64,000 bases of DNA from positions 156,964 through 220,963 of the forward strand of contig NZ_VNIP01000015.1 of assembly GCF_008370325.1 (NCBI RefSeq), written 5' to 3'. A model generated the notes under the pieces. That model was not told the origin of the DNA. It ran no database searches and saw only the letters and a list, made by a program, of their open reading frames with translations. The translations under genes and the position numbers were made by a program. Positions 9,329 through 18,715 of the stretch are shown here, piece by piece. Numbering within the stretch: the first letter of the stretch is position 1; each line of letters starts with the position of its first letter. The stretch is from Martinezella tropici. GTDB taxonomy: Bacteria > Pseudomonadota > Alphaproteobacteria > Rhizobiales > Rhizobiaceae.

Positions 9329-10075
9329 TTGCGCAGCCGAATGCTTGATACCAGAAAACCCGAGAGAAAGACGCGAACGAGCCATGCCCAGGTCGTCGAC
9401 GATCTTGGCAAGGCGATCGTGTCAGGCGCTTTTCCGATCGGTAGCATTCTTCCTGGCGATGGCGAGCTTCTGCAGCGTTTCAAGGTATCCCGTACCGTTC
9501 TGCGCGAGAGCATGAAGACCCTTGCGGCAAAGGGACTGGTCGTGCCCCGTGCGCGAGTCGGCACTCGCGTCACCGAGAGAATTCATTGGAACATGTTCGA
9601 TAATGAAGTCCTTAACTGGCACTTCGAGAGCGGGGTCAACAAGGAGTTCCTTCTCCACCTCTATGATATACGCATGGCGTTCGAGCCCTTCGCCGCCAGC
9701 CTGGTAGCGGAGCGGGCCAGCCGCGAGGACATTGATCTCCTGCGTCGGCTCGCAGCCTCCATGGCTGCTCCACATCATACGTCGGACAGCCTGGCCGTTG
9801 CCGACCTGCATTTCCATCTGGCAATCACCGAAGCGTCGCAGAACCCGTTCATGCGCTCGCTCGGCGGGCTCATCGAGGCGGCATTGGTCGGCATGTTCCG
9901 CATGAGCGCGCCTCCCTCCAGCAATGGCTTCGCCAACATTGCCGACACGCATATGGCGATCGTCGATGCCATCGCAGCACGGAACGGCCCGGCCGCGCAT
10001 AAGGCCATGGAGTTTGTTATCATCGATGGACGTCAGCACGTCCTCGAAGGTTTTGCCGCTCTTGCCCAGGCCTGA
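9329..10075 (+). CDS. FadR-type GntR family transcriptional regulator
   Basis: DNA-binding regulator of about 248 residues. The N-terminal winged helix (QVVDDLGKAIVSGAFPIGSI ... VSRTVLRESMKTLAAKGLV) is followed by an all-helical FCD ligand domain (LYDIRMAFEPFAASL ... ADLHFHLAITEASQN), which carries the Asp and His residues that usually bind metal. The start is uncertain. TTG 9329 is well spaced from GGGAAGGA at 9313-9320, while ATG 9341 (MLDTRKPERK) lacks a good ribosome site. It is placed last in the sugar-transport unit, so it probably controls that operon in response to a sugar acid or related ligand (inference). Confidence 0.9.
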   Translation: MRSRMLDTRKPERKTRTSHAQVVDDLGKAIVSGAFPIGSILPGDGELLQRFKVSRTVLRESMKTLAAKGLVVPRARVGTRVTERIHWNMFDNEVLNWHFESGVNKEFLLHLYDIRMAFEPFAASLVAERASREDIDLLRRLAASMAAPHHTSDSLAVADLHFHLAITEASQNPFMRSLGGLIEAALVGMFRMSAPPSSNGFANIADTHMAIVDAIAARNGPAAHKAMEFVIIDGRQHVLEGFAALAQA

Positions 10076-10178
10076 CGCCTGTCTTTAATTTCGCCGTAGT
10101 TCGCCGCTCGACTAGTTGCTATGAGAGGGACTGTGCCCGTCTGCGGGCAACGCCTGATCGTATATCTCGGAGCCCGAA

Positions 10179-11540
10179 ATGGAACGTACCTGCCTCGCCA
10201 TCATCCTCGCCGCCGGCGACAGTACCCGTATGAAATCGTCGATGTCGAAGGTTCTGCATCCGATTGCCGGTCGCCCGATGATCGCGCACGTGATGGAGGC
10301 GATCGCCAAGACGGATATTTCGGCGGCGGCGCTGGTTGTCGGGCGCAATGCCGATGAGGTGAGTGCCGCAGCGTCAATCGGCGGCATCGCGGTCGAATCC
10401 TATCTGCAGAAGGAGCGCCTCGGCACCGGTCACGCCGTGCTGGCGGCGCGCGAAGCGATTGCCAGGGGATACGACGATATTCTCGTTGCCTACGGCGATG
10501 TGCCCCTACTGACCGACGCGCCGCTTCGCGCCGCCCGCCAGGGGCTGGCCGAAGGCAATGATGTCGTCGTCATCGGCTTTCACACGGACAATCCGAATGC
10601 CTATGGCAGGTTGCTGGTCAAGGATGGCGAATTGATTGCGATCCGCGAAGCAAAGGACGCAACGGACGCCGAGCTTGCGGTGACCTGGTGCAATAGCGGC
10701 CTGATGGCGATCAACGGCCGCAAGGCGCTCGATCTGCTCGACCGCATCGGCAACGATAATGCCAAGGGCGAATACTACCTCACCGATCTCGTCGAGATCG
10801 CCCGTTCGCTGGGCGGCCGCGCCGTGGCCGTCGATGCGCCCGAAGTCGAGATGACAGGCTGCAACAACCGCGCCGAACTCGCCTTCATCGAGCGTCTCTG
10901 GCAGGAGCGGCGCCGGCATGAGCTGATGCTGTCCGGCGTCACCATGATTGCGCCAGAGACCGTGTTTTTGGCCTACGATACCGTTATCGGCCAGGATGCG
11001 TTGATCGAGCCGAATGTCGTGTTCGGCCCGGGTGCGTTCATCGAAGGCGGCGCGATCGTCCACGCCTTCTCGCATATAGAGGGCGCGCATGTCAGCGCGG
11101 GTGCTACCGTCGGGCCATTTGCAAGGCTGCGCCCTGGTGCGGACCTCGCTCGCGGCGCAAAGGTCGGCAATTTCTGCGAGGTCAAGAACGGCAAGATCGG
11201 TGAGGGCGCCAAGGTCAATCATCTGACCTATATCGGCGACGCGACGATCGGCGCTGCCAGCAACATTGGTGCCGGCACGATCACCTGCAACTATGACGGG
11301 GTGAACAAATACGAGACCCATATCGGCGCCAATGCCTTCGTCGGGTCCAACTCCGCGCTGGTCGCGCCCATTCGCATCGGAGACGGCGCCTATATTGCTT
11401 CCGGCAGCGTCATCACGGATGATGTTCCGGCTGAAGCCTTGGCCTTCGGCCGTGCACGCCAGGAAATCAAGCCGGAACGTGCCAAGGCCTTGCGCGAGCG
11501 GGCGCTCGCCGTCAAGGCAGCGAAGAAGAGCGATCGCTAA
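10179..11540 (+). CDS. glmU: Bifunctional UDP-GlcNAc pyrophosphorylase / glucosamine-1-phosphate N-acetyltransferase
   Basis: Cytoplasmic enzyme that acetylates glucosamine-1-phosphate and then couples it to UTP, giving UDP-GlcNAc for peptidoglycan and lipid A. It has 453 residues, the usual length. The N-terminal uridylyltransferase starts LAIILAAGDSTRMKS (the family loop is LAAGxGTRMKS; here Asp replaces Gly). The C-terminal half, from about residue 250, is a left-handed beta-helix of hexapeptide repeats ending in the acetyltransferase segment NYDGVNKYETHIG. glmS follows after 114 bases, so two steps of the same pathway are adjacent. Confidence 0.97.
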   Translation: MERTCLAIILAAGDSTRMKSSMSKVLHPIAGRPMIAHVMEAIAKTDISAAALVVGRNADEVSAAASIGGIAVESYLQKERLGTGHAVLAAREAIARGYDDILVAYGDVPLLTDAPLRAARQGLAEGNDVVVIGFHTDNPNAYGRLLVKDGELIAIREAKDATDAELAVTWCNSGLMAINGRKALDLLDRIGNDNAKGEYYLTDLVEIARSLGGRAVAVDAPEVEMTGCNNRAELAFIERLWQERRRHELMLSGVTMIAPETVFLAYDTVIGQDALIEPNVVFGPGAFIEGGAIVHAFSHIEGAHVSAGATVGPFARLRPGADLARGAKVGNFCEVKNGKIGEGAKVNHLTYIGDATIGAASNIGAGTITCNYDGVNKYETHIGANAFVGSNSALVAPIRIGDGAYIASGSVITDDVPAEALAFGRARQEIKPERAKALRERALAVKAAKKSDR

Positions 11541-11556
11541 ATCTTTGGGCCGCGGG

Positions 11557-11589
11557 CGTAACGGTCCGAAATCGAAAGTGACCGTTACG
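11557..11589. repeat. Inverted repeat between glmU and glmS
   Basis: Ten-base perfect arms CGTAACGGTC (11557-11566) and GACCGTTACG (11580-11589) enclose a 13-base loop. No T tract follows, so it is either a weak terminator for glmU or a regulatory stem-loop or operator ahead of glmS. Confidence 0.65.
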
Positions 11590-11654
11590 GCATTGAGAAA
11601 ATTGCAGGAATGATTAGGACTCGCCCTCATATTTGAGGCCAGACGGAGAGTTGT

Positions 11655-13481
11655 ATGTGCGGCATTGTTGGGATCGTCGGAACGAAGCCTGTAGCGGACC
11701 GCTTGGTGGACGCGCTGCGGCGCCTCGAATACCGCGGTTATGATTCAGCCGGCGTCGCGACGATCCATGACGGCGTGATGGATCGCCGCCGCACGGAAGG
11801 AAAGCTCTTCAATCTGGAGAAGCGGCTGGAGACGGATCCTCTGCCCGGTACGACAGGCATTGCCCATACGCGCTGGGCAACGCACGGCGTTCCGAACGAG
11901 ACCAATGCCCACCCGCATTTCGTGGAAGGCGTTGCCGTCGTCCATAACGGCATCATCGAAAACTTCTCCGAACTGCGCGAGGAGCTGAAGGCCGAAGGCA
12001 AGGTATTTGCTTCGCAGACGGACACGGAAGTGGTTGCACACCTGCTCGCTAACCATATCCGCGAAGGTCTCGAGCCACGCGCCGCAATGCTGAAGATGCT
12101 GAACCGCGTAACCGGTGCCTATGCATTGGCCGTGATGTTTGAGAACGATCCCGACACGCTGATAGCGGCGCGTTCTGGCCCGCCGCTTGCCGTGGGTTAC
12201 GGCAAGGGCGAGATGTTCCTCGGCTCGGATGCAATCGCGCTTGCGCCCTTCACCAACGAGATCAGTTATCTCGTCGACGGCGACTGCGCGATCGTCACCC
12301 ATGCCGGCGCGACCATTCTCGATTTCAACGGAAATGAGGTGAGCAGGCCGCGGCAGATTTCGCAGGCAACCGCCTATGTGGTCGACAAGGGCAACCATCG
12401 TCACTTCATGGAGAAGGAGATCTACGAACAGCCGGAGGTCATCTCCCACGCGCTGAGCCACTACGTGGATTTTGCCAGCCATCGCGTTCGCCCAGGCGCA
12501 TCGGCAATCGATTTCGGCAGCGTCTCCGGCCTGGCGATCTCCGCTTGCGGCACGGCCTATCTTGCCGGCCTGATCGGCAAATACTGGTTCGAGCGCTATG
12601 CGCGCTTGCCGGTCGAAATCGACGTCGCCTCCGAATTCCGTTATCGCGAAATGCCATTATTGCCATCGCAGGCGGCGTTGTTCATCTCGCAATCCGGCGA
12701 GACGGCCGATACGCTGGCCTCGCTGCGCTATTGCCGGGATCACGGCCTCAAAATCGGTGCGGTCGTCAACGTCAAGGAATCGACCATTGCGCGCGAGTCC
12801 GATGCCGTGTTTCCGATCATGGCCGGTCCCGAGATCGGCGTTGCCTCGACGAAAGCCTTCACCTGCCAGCTTGCGGTTCTTGCTTCGCTGGCGATCGGCG
12901 CGGGTGTCGCTCGCGGTACGGTCAGCGCTGCCGATGAACAGGAGATGGTGCGGCATCTCGTCGAGATGCCGCGCATCATGGCCAATGTCCTGAATATCAT
13001 CCAGCCGCAGATGGAAAGCCTGGCGCGCGAGATATCGAAGTTCAAGGATGTGCTCTATCTCGGTCGCGGCACCAGCTTCCCGCTCGCCATGGAAGGCGCG
13101 CTGAAGCTGAAGGAAATCTCCTACATCCACGCCGAGGGATATGCGGCTGGCGAACTGAAACACGGTCCTATTGCCCTGATCGACGAGAACATGCCCGTTA
13201 TCGTCATCGCGCCGCATGACCGCTTCTTCGACAAGACCGTTTCCAACATGCAGGAAGTGGCGGCGCGTGGCGGTCGGATCATCTTCATCACGGATGAAGC
13301 CGGAGCTGCCGCCTCGACATTGCCGACAATGGCGACGATTACGCTGCCGGTCGTCGATGAGATCATTGCACCGATCATCTTCTCGCTGCCGATTCAGCTG
13401 CTTGCCTATCATACCGCCGTCTTCATGGGGACGGATGTCGATCAGCCGCGCAACCTCGCCAAATCGGTGACGGTGGAATAG
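11655..13481 (+). CDS. glmS: Glutamine-fructose-6-phosphate aminotransferase (isomerizing)
   Basis: Makes glucosamine-6-phosphate from fructose-6-phosphate and glutamine, the first committed step toward UDP-GlcNAc. It has 608 residues. The N-terminal class II glutaminase begins MCGIVGIVG with the catalytic Cys2 exposed after Met removal, and carries HTRWATHG. Two SIS sugar-isomerase domains follow (SACGTAYLAG, ISQSGETADT, and the second around GRGTSFPLAMEGALKLKEISYIHAE), and the end AKSVTVE matches the conserved C-terminal tail. No glmS ribozyme-like leader is visible in the short upstream region. Confidence 0.97.
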   Translation: MCGIVGIVGTKPVADRLVDALRRLEYRGYDSAGVATIHDGVMDRRRTEGKLFNLEKRLETDPLPGTTGIAHTRWATHGVPNETNAHPHFVEGVAVVHNGIIENFSELREELKAEGKVFASQTDTEVVAHLLANHIREGLEPRAAMLKMLNRVTGAYALAVMFENDPDTLIAARSGPPLAVGYGKGEMFLGSDAIALAPFTNEISYLVDGDCAIVTHAGATILDFNGNEVSRPRQISQATAYVVDKGNHRHFMEKEIYEQPEVISHALSHYVDFASHRVRPGASAIDFGSVSGLAISACGTAYLAGLIGKYWFERYARLPVEIDVASEFRYREMPLLPSQAALFISQSGETADTLASLRYCRDHGLKIGAVVNVKESTIARESDAVFPIMAGPEIGVASTKAFTCQLAVLASLAIGAGVARGTVSAADEQEMVRHLVEMPRIMANVLNIIQPQMESLAREISKFKDVLYLGRGTSFPLAMEGALKLKEISYIHAEGYAAGELKHGPIALIDENMPVIVIAPHDRFFDKTVSNMQEVAARGGRIIFITDEAGAAASTLPTMATITLPVVDEIIAPIIFSLPIQLLAYHTAVFMGTDVDQPRNLAKSVTVE

Positions 13482-13657
13482 GTTTTTCCGCCGGCCTTCC
13501 TTCGCGGTCACGTCGTCGTGAGCCGGCACCTGTTCGGCGCGGAGACGTGACTGGCTGGTTGTATGCCGACCCGATTTCTGGCAGTCTTTCCAAAGGAGAC
13601 GTGGGGGAGGATTTGCCGGTCGGCGGTAGGCGACCGAACGGAGTTTTCGAGCGGCGA

Positions 13658-14359
13658 ATGACTGAGAAGCTCATCAAAATGTCCGTGACCACGCGGATCA
13701 GAAACAACTTCCTGGCCGGCCTGATTATCTGCGCTCCGATTGCCATTACGCTCTGGCTGACCTGGTCCGTCGTCCATTGGGCCGACAGCTGGGTCCGTCC
13801 CTATATTCCCGCGCGCTACGACCCTGAAAGTTATCTCAATTTTGCTGTTCCCGGCACCGGCCTGCTGATCGCGATGATCTTCATTACGCTGGTCGGTTTT
13901 CTTGCCAAGAACCTGATCGGGCAGAGCATCGTCCGTGTCGGCGAGTCGATCGTCAATCGCGTGCCTCTGGTGCGGACCATCTACAAGAGCGTCAAGCAGA
14001 TCTTCGAAACCGTGCTGAAGGAGCAGGGTTCGTCGTTCAAAAAGGTGGGGCTGATCGAGTATCCGAGCCCCGGTCTCTGGTCGATGGTGTTCATATCGAC
14101 GGATGCCAAGGGCGAGATTGCTTCGAAATTCAATGCCATGGGTCAGGACATGGTAGCGGTCTTCCTGCCGCCGACTCCCGTACCTACGGCCGGATTCCTT
14201 GTTTTTGTTCCGCGCGAAAAGATCACGGTGCTCGATATGAGCCCGGAGGATGGCGCCAAGCTCCTGATATCAGGCGGCCTGGTTTCGCCCGAATACAAGG
14301 AAGAGCTGGTCGCGGCGAAGGGGCTGCCCAGGCCCGTTCCGATGAAGTCGCTGACTTAA
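13658..14359 (+). CDS. DUF502 family membrane protein
   Basis: A 233-residue inner-membrane protein of the DUF502 family; function unknown. Two hydrophobic segments are visible, one near residues 15-40 (NNFLAGLIICAPIAITLWLTW) and one around GTGLLIAMIFITLVGFLA. They are followed by the conserved VPLVRTIYKSVKQIFET stretch and a C-terminal soluble part. I chose ATG 13658 (MTEKLIKMSV); the open frame goes back to GTG 13547 but that segment has no family likeness. It lies alone between glmS and the phytase-like gene. Confidence 0.88.
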   Translation: MTEKLIKMSVTTRIRNNFLAGLIICAPIAITLWLTWSVVHWADSWVRPYIPARYDPESYLNFAVPGTGLLIAMIFITLVGFLAKNLIGQSIVRVGESIVNRVPLVRTIYKSVKQIFETVLKEQGSSFKKVGLIEYPSPGLWSMVFISTDAKGEIASKFNAMGQDMVAVFLPPTPVPTAGFLVFVPREKITVLDMSPEDGAKLLISGGLVSPEYKEELVAAKGLPRPVPMKSLT

Positions 14360-14406
14360 CACTCCCGTTCCTGTCGTAGGTCTCCTGATTTCGCGTATCG
14401 CGCGAA

Positions 14407-14424
14407 CTGTCATGTCCCTATCAT
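14407..14424 (+). promoter_or_regulatory. Pho box (PhoB site) upstream of phytase-like gene
   Basis: Two heptamers, CTGTCAT (14407-14413) and CTATCAT (14418-14424), separated by four bases, match the PhoB direct-repeat consensus at 13 of 14 positions. A -10-like TTAGAT lies at 14434-14439, the distance expected when the Pho box replaces the -35 element. Confidence 0.7.
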
Positions 14425-14585
14425 ATTGACGCCTTAGATCGTCGTACGGGATAGGCAGTCGGATGCATCTCATCATCGAACGTTCGGAGTTTCGGCCCCG
14501 GGCTGTTGTTCTTCGACGCGGCTTGAGAGTGGGTCGCGGATGGATCTCATTGTCGCCATACGTATTTTCACCGGAGGATATTGTC

Positions 14586-16079
14586 TTGAAATATATGCGT
14601 TCCAAGAGCTTGCCGCTGTTGTCGGCTGTGCTTGCCACATTTGTTTTTTCCGCGCCAGTCGCGGCGCTTGCGGATAGTTCCATCGCGGTCCAGGGCGTGA
14701 CGCTCGTCAACAAGGGACGTGTCGCGGTTGGCCGCATCCCGGCCAACCTGCGTGACAAATTCGGCGAGACCTTCGGCTCCGGCTCGGGCATGTCGATCGA
14801 TACGAAGAGCTGGGTTCGCAATGCTGACGGCACATATAAGGGCTCGCTGTGGCTGCTGCCGGACCGTGGCTACAACGTCGCGGGAACGACGGATTATCGC
14901 GCACGTCTCAACACGATCGAGGTCACTCTGGCCCCTGTTGCGCCCGGCGCAACCCCGCCAGCCGGTAAGGAGCAATCGGGCGTCGATGCCAAGTTGATCG
15001 ACACCATGCTTTTGAAAGACGACAAGGGCGCCGACACCACCGGTCTCGATCCGGTCAATGGCACTCGCCCTGCGGAAGGCAGCATGCCGCTGCTGCCCGC
15101 TGCTCCGAACGGCAAGATCTCGCTCGATACCGAAGCCGTTGCGCGTCTGCCTGACGGCACCATGTTCATCAGCGACGAATATGGCCCCTATATCTACCGC
15201 TTCGCCGCCGATGGCCGCATGATGTCCGCTACCCCTCCGCCGGCGGCCCTGCTGCCGATGCGCAATGGCGCCGTCAACTTCGCTTCCAATAACCCCGGTC
15301 CCGGCGAATCCGCTCCGGATCCGAAGGATCCGACCAGTGGCCGCCAGAACAACCAGGGCCTGGAAGGCATGTCCTTGACGCCGGACGGCAAGTTCCTGAT
15401 TGCCGTGCTGCAATCCGCAACGCGCCAGGATGGCGGCGATTCCAGCTCCACGCGCGAGAACACCCGTGCGCTGGTCTATGATGCCGTCGATCCGGCAAAT
15501 CTGAAGCTGGTTCATGAATATGTCGTGCCGCTGCCGGTCTTTACAAATGAGAAGGGCAAGACGGCCGTTGCAGCCCAGAGCGAAATCTATGCGCTCTCGC
15601 CGCAGACCTTCCTGATGCTGGCGCGTGACAGCAACAATGGCTATGGCGTGAAAGGCGACAAGTCGCTCTATCGCAGCGTCGTTGCTGTCGATGTCTCCAC
15701 CGCCACCGATATTGCGGGCAAGTTCGATGCCGACAAGCCGGTCGCACCCAAGGGCGTTCTTGACGCCTCGGTAAAGCCGGCAACGGTCAGTCAGTTCATC
15801 GACATCAACGACAGCGCCGATCTCGCTCGCTTCGGCCTCCATAACGGCGCGCCGAACGACCGCAACAACCTTTCGGAAAAGTGGGAGGCCATGTCGCTTG
15901 TCAGCGTTCAGGATCCGAAGCTGCCGGATGATTACTTCCTGTTCGTCGCCAACGACAACGACTTCCTGACCCAGGATGGTTTCCAGGTCGGCGCCGCCTA
16001 CAAGGGCGACGGCGGAGGCGATGTCGACACCATGTTCCAGGTGTTCCAGGTCACCATTCCCGGCCTCGCTACCAAGTAA
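14586..16079 (+). CDS. Secreted esterase-like/phytase-like family protein
   Basis: Exported protein of the phytase-like (beta-propeller) family, about 497 residues. I chose TTG 14586 because GGAGG (14573-14577) is correctly spaced; ATG 14595 is the alternative, and earlier in-frame starts give sequence unlike a signal peptide. A Sec signal peptide ends near VAALA. Propeller-type segments include EAVARLPDGTMFISDEYGPYIYRF and NQGLEGMSLTPDGKFLI. The family includes proteins proposed to hydrolyse phosphoesters, and the Pho box upstream fits a role in phosphate scavenging; the substrate is unknown. A stem-loop follows at 16093-16119. Confidence 0.85.
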   Translation: MKYMRSKSLPLLSAVLATFVFSAPVAALADSSIAVQGVTLVNKGRVAVGRIPANLRDKFGETFGSGSGMSIDTKSWVRNADGTYKGSLWLLPDRGYNVAGTTDYRARLNTIEVTLAPVAPGATPPAGKEQSGVDAKLIDTMLLKDDKGADTTGLDPVNGTRPAEGSMPLLPAAPNGKISLDTEAVARLPDGTMFISDEYGPYIYRFAADGRMMSATPPPAALLPMRNGAVNFASNNPGPGESAPDPKDPTSGRQNNQGLEGMSLTPDGKFLIAVLQSATRQDGGDSSSTRENTRALVYDAVDPANLKLVHEYVVPLPVFTNEKGKTAVAAQSEIYALSPQTFLMLARDSNNGYGVKGDKSLYRSVVAVDVSTATDIAGKFDADKPVAPKGVLDASVKPATVSQFIDINDSADLARFGLHNGAPNDRNNLSEKWEAMSLVSVQDPKLPDDYFLFVANDNDFLTQDGFQVGAAYKGDGGGDVDTMFQVFQVTIPGLATK

Positions 16080-16092
16080 TGCTCTTAAACCG

Positions 16093-16119
16093 GGATGGAC
16101 GCGGCAGACGCGTCCATCC
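16093..16119. terminator. Hairpin between convergent phytase-like gene and recG
   Basis: Eleven-base perfect arms GGATGGACGCG (16093-16103) and CGCGTCCATCC (16109-16119) enclose a five-base loop. No T tract follows on either strand, but the place between two converging genes suggests a bidirectional transcription end. Confidence 0.6.
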
Positions 16120-16121
16120 GC

Positions 16122-18227
16122 TCATCCGGCCCGCAGGAACCGGATCGCCTCGTCGCGGCGGAAGAGATAGAGCAGCGTCCGAACTGCCATGCCGCGCTCG
16201 CCCGTCAGCTCTGGGTCGCGCTCGATGAGATAGACGGCATCCTTGCGGGCGATTTCCAGAAGATCGGCATGGGCCTCGAGGCTGGCGATGCGGAAGCCCG
16301 GCGTGCCGGACTGACGCGTGCCGAGAAGCTCGCCTTCGCCGCGCAGCTTCAAGTCTTCTTCGGCAATCCGGAAGCCGTCTTCGGTCTCCCGCATGATCGA
16401 TAGCCGCGCATGCCCGGTTTCGCCGAGCGGTCCCTTATAGAGCAGGATACAGGTCGAGGCCTCGTCACCGCGACCGACGCGTCCGCGCAGCTGGTGCAGC
16501 TGTGCCAGGCCGAAACGTTCCGCATGTTCGATGACCATGATCGTCGCGTCCGGTACGTCGACGCCCACTTCGACGACGGTCGTGGCGACCAGCAGGCGGA
16601 TCTCGCCATTTTTGAAGGCCATCATGACGGCATCTTTTTCCGGGCCGCCCATGCGGCCATGGATAAGGCCGATGCCGGGGCCGAGCGCCTTGGTCAATGT
16701 GTCATGACGTTCCTCGACCGACATTAGATCGGATTCTTCGGATTCCTCCACAAGTGGGCATATCCAATAGGCTTTTTTACCCTCTGACAGCGCACTTTTC
16801 AGCCGGCCCACTATATCGCCGGTTCGCTCGTTCGGAATAGTGATCGTCTGGATCGGCTTGCGGCCCGCCGGTTTCTCGGTGAGCTTGGACACGTCCATAT
16901 CGCCGAAGGCGGCGAGCACCAGCGTCCGTGGGATCGGCGTTGCGGTCATGACGAGCATATGCGGCGAGATGCCCTTCGCAGTCAGGCGTAGGCGCTGGTG
17001 AACGCCGAAGCGATGCTGCTCGTCGACGACAGCCAGCATGAGGTTGGCATAGGCGACGCTGTCTTGGAAAAGAGCATGCGTGCCGATGATGATCTGCGCC
17101 TCGCCGGAGGCGATGCGCTCGAGGATCGCATCTCGCTCTCGCCCCTTGGTGCGACCTGTGAGAACTTCGACGGAAAGATTTGCATTTGCTGCGAATTTCG
17201 AGATCGTAGTGTGATGCTGCCGGGCAAGAATTTCGGTCGGTGCCATCAGCACGGCCTGGCCGCCGCTTTCGATGACGGCGGCGATCGCCATTAGCGCAAC
17301 CAGCGTCTTGCCCGCGCCGACATCGCCCTGCAGCAAGCGGAGCATGCGCTCGGTGCCTGCCATATCCTTGAGAATATCGGCAACCGCGTCGCGCTGACTG
17401 TTCGTCATAGAGAAGGGCAGGGTTTCCAGTATCTTACCGCTGATTTCTCCAGTAGCATGCACCGGCTTTCCTGCCACCTTGCGCAGCCTTTGGCGAACCA
17501 GTGAGAGCGACAATTGCCCCGCCAGGAATTCGTCATAGGCAAGCCGGCGGCGGGCTGGTGCCTGCGGATCGATATCGGCAGCGTCTCTCGGCGCATGCAG
17601 CATATGGAAACTGTCGGATATCGAGGGGAAACCCTGCTTCTGGGCAAGGGCAAGGTCATCCCATTCGGGCAGTTGCGGAATGCGCGGAAGTGCGGCCTCG
17701 ATGGTCTTGCGCAGGAATTTCGGCGCGAGCCCGGCGGTCAACGGATAGACCGGTTCGACCAGTGGCAGGTTTTCCGCCTCGCTCTCGCGCATGATATAGT
17801 CCGGATGCACCATGGACGGCCGGCCGTTGAACCAGTCGACCTTGCCGCTGACGGTGACGGTTTCATCGATCGGCAGCTGCTTTTCGAGCCATTGCGCCTT
17901 GCCGCGGAAGAAGACCAGCGCAAGCTCGCCTGTTTCGTCATGCAGATAGACGCGATAGGGAACGTTGCTGCGCGGATTGGGCGGCGGCTGATGGCGATCG
18001 ACGCGGCCGGTAATGGTGACGATGGCGCCCTGCGGCGCGCGGGCGATACCCGGCTGTTCGCGCCGGTCGATGATCGAATGCGGCGCGTGGAAAATAAGGT
18101 CGATGACGCGGCAATCGTCGATCGTCTCCCGGTCGAGCAGTTTCACCAGCAGCTCGGATACCTTCGGCCCGACGCCGGGCAGCGAAGAGATGGAGGCAAA
18201 CAGCGGGTCGAGGATAGCGGGACGCAT
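16122..18227 (-). CDS. recG: ATP-dependent DNA helicase RecG
   Basis: Branch-migration helicase that reverses stalled replication forks and processes Holliday junctions; 701 residues from the ATG at 18227 (MRPAILDPLF), the usual length. The open frame extends 44 codons further, but that part is not family-like. Order seen: wedge/OB domain (ITGRVDRHQPPP...), Walker A GDVGAGKT, DEQH box (VVDEQHRFGVHQR), motif III TATPIPRT, helicase C-terminal motifs (ATTVVEVGVDVPDA, QLRGRVGRG), and the C-terminal LRGEGELLGTRQSG segment. It is divergent from sdhE-mfd. Confidence 0.97.
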   Translation of the reverse strand: MRPAILDPLFASISSLPGVGPKVSELLVKLLDRETIDDCRVIDLIFHAPHSIIDRREQPGIARAPQGAIVTITGRVDRHQPPPNPRSNVPYRVYLHDETGELALVFFRGKAQWLEKQLPIDETVTVSGKVDWFNGRPSMVHPDYIMRESEAENLPLVEPVYPLTAGLAPKFLRKTIEAALPRIPQLPEWDDLALAQKQGFPSISDSFHMLHAPRDAADIDPQAPARRRLAYDEFLAGQLSLSLVRQRLRKVAGKPVHATGEISGKILETLPFSMTNSQRDAVADILKDMAGTERMLRLLQGDVGAGKTLVALMAIAAVIESGGQAVLMAPTEILARQHHTTISKFAANANLSVEVLTGRTKGRERDAILERIASGEAQIIIGTHALFQDSVAYANLMLAVVDEQHRFGVHQRLRLTAKGISPHMLVMTATPIPRTLVLAAFGDMDVSKLTEKPAGRKPIQTITIPNERTGDIVGRLKSALSEGKKAYWICPLVEESEESDLMSVEERHDTLTKALGPGIGLIHGRMGGPEKDAVMMAFKNGEIRLLVATTVVEVGVDVPDATIMVIEHAERFGLAQLHQLRGRVGRGDEASTCILLYKGPLGETGHARLSIMRETEDGFRIAEEDLKLRGEGELLGTRQSGTPGFRIASLEAHADLLEIARKDAVYLIERDPELTGERGMAVRTLLYLFRRDEAIRFLRAG

Positions 18228-18400
18228 GGCGGGCAAAATGCGACGGGCAGGGCGCGTTTGGCAAGGGGTCGCGCCACGCACGGCGTCTTTGAGGCCATCA
18301 CTCCCCCGAAAATTGCGCTTCCGGCGCTTTTTTCTGAAAAACCGGTTCCCACCTTTCAATGCTGGTTTTATAGAGACGCATCAACATAAAGGTGTTTTTG

Positions 18401-18715
18401 ATGACTGGGCTTACCCTCAGCAGTGCCGATCTCGATCCTCGTCGTCGGCGCATCCTTTTCCGCTGTTGGCATCGCGGCATCCGCGAGATGGATCTCGTCT
18501 TCGGCCAGTTTGCCGACAACGAGCTGCCGGGCCTTGCCGAGGCAGACCTCGATGAGCTCGAGCGCATTATGGCCGAGGAGGACAATGATCTCCTCAAGTG
18601 GATACTCGGTAGCCTGCCGATACCGCAGCATCTGCAGACGCCGCTGTTTGAGCGCCTCGCGTCCTATAAGCCCGATTTCGAAGAGATCGCCGAAAGGTTT
18701 GGTTTAACGAAATGA
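18401..18715 (+). CDS. sdhE: FAD assembly factor SdhE (succinate dehydrogenase assembly factor 2 family)
   Basis: Small chaperone for covalent flavin attachment to the succinate dehydrogenase flavoprotein, 104 residues. The family signature is visible: RRRRILFRCWHRGIREMDLVFGQFAD, which contains the RGxxE-type motif (HRGIREMD), and a conserved acidic EEDNDLLKWILG stretch. ATG 18401 is preferred over GTG 18392 because AAAGG lies at the right distance. Its last codons overlap the mfd start (ATGA), so the two genes are probably co-translated. Confidence 0.93.
   Translation: MTGLTLSSADLDPRRRRILFRCWHRGIREMDLVFGQFADNELPGLAEADLDELERIMAEEDNDLLKWILGSLPIPQHLQTPLFERLASYKPDFEEIAERFGLTK

Noticed and set aside
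11541..11654. glmS ribozyme or riboswitch upstream of glmS
   Set aside because: The gap is only 114 bases and shows a simple inverted repeat, not the glmS ribozyme core; ribozymes of this class are not known in this lineage.
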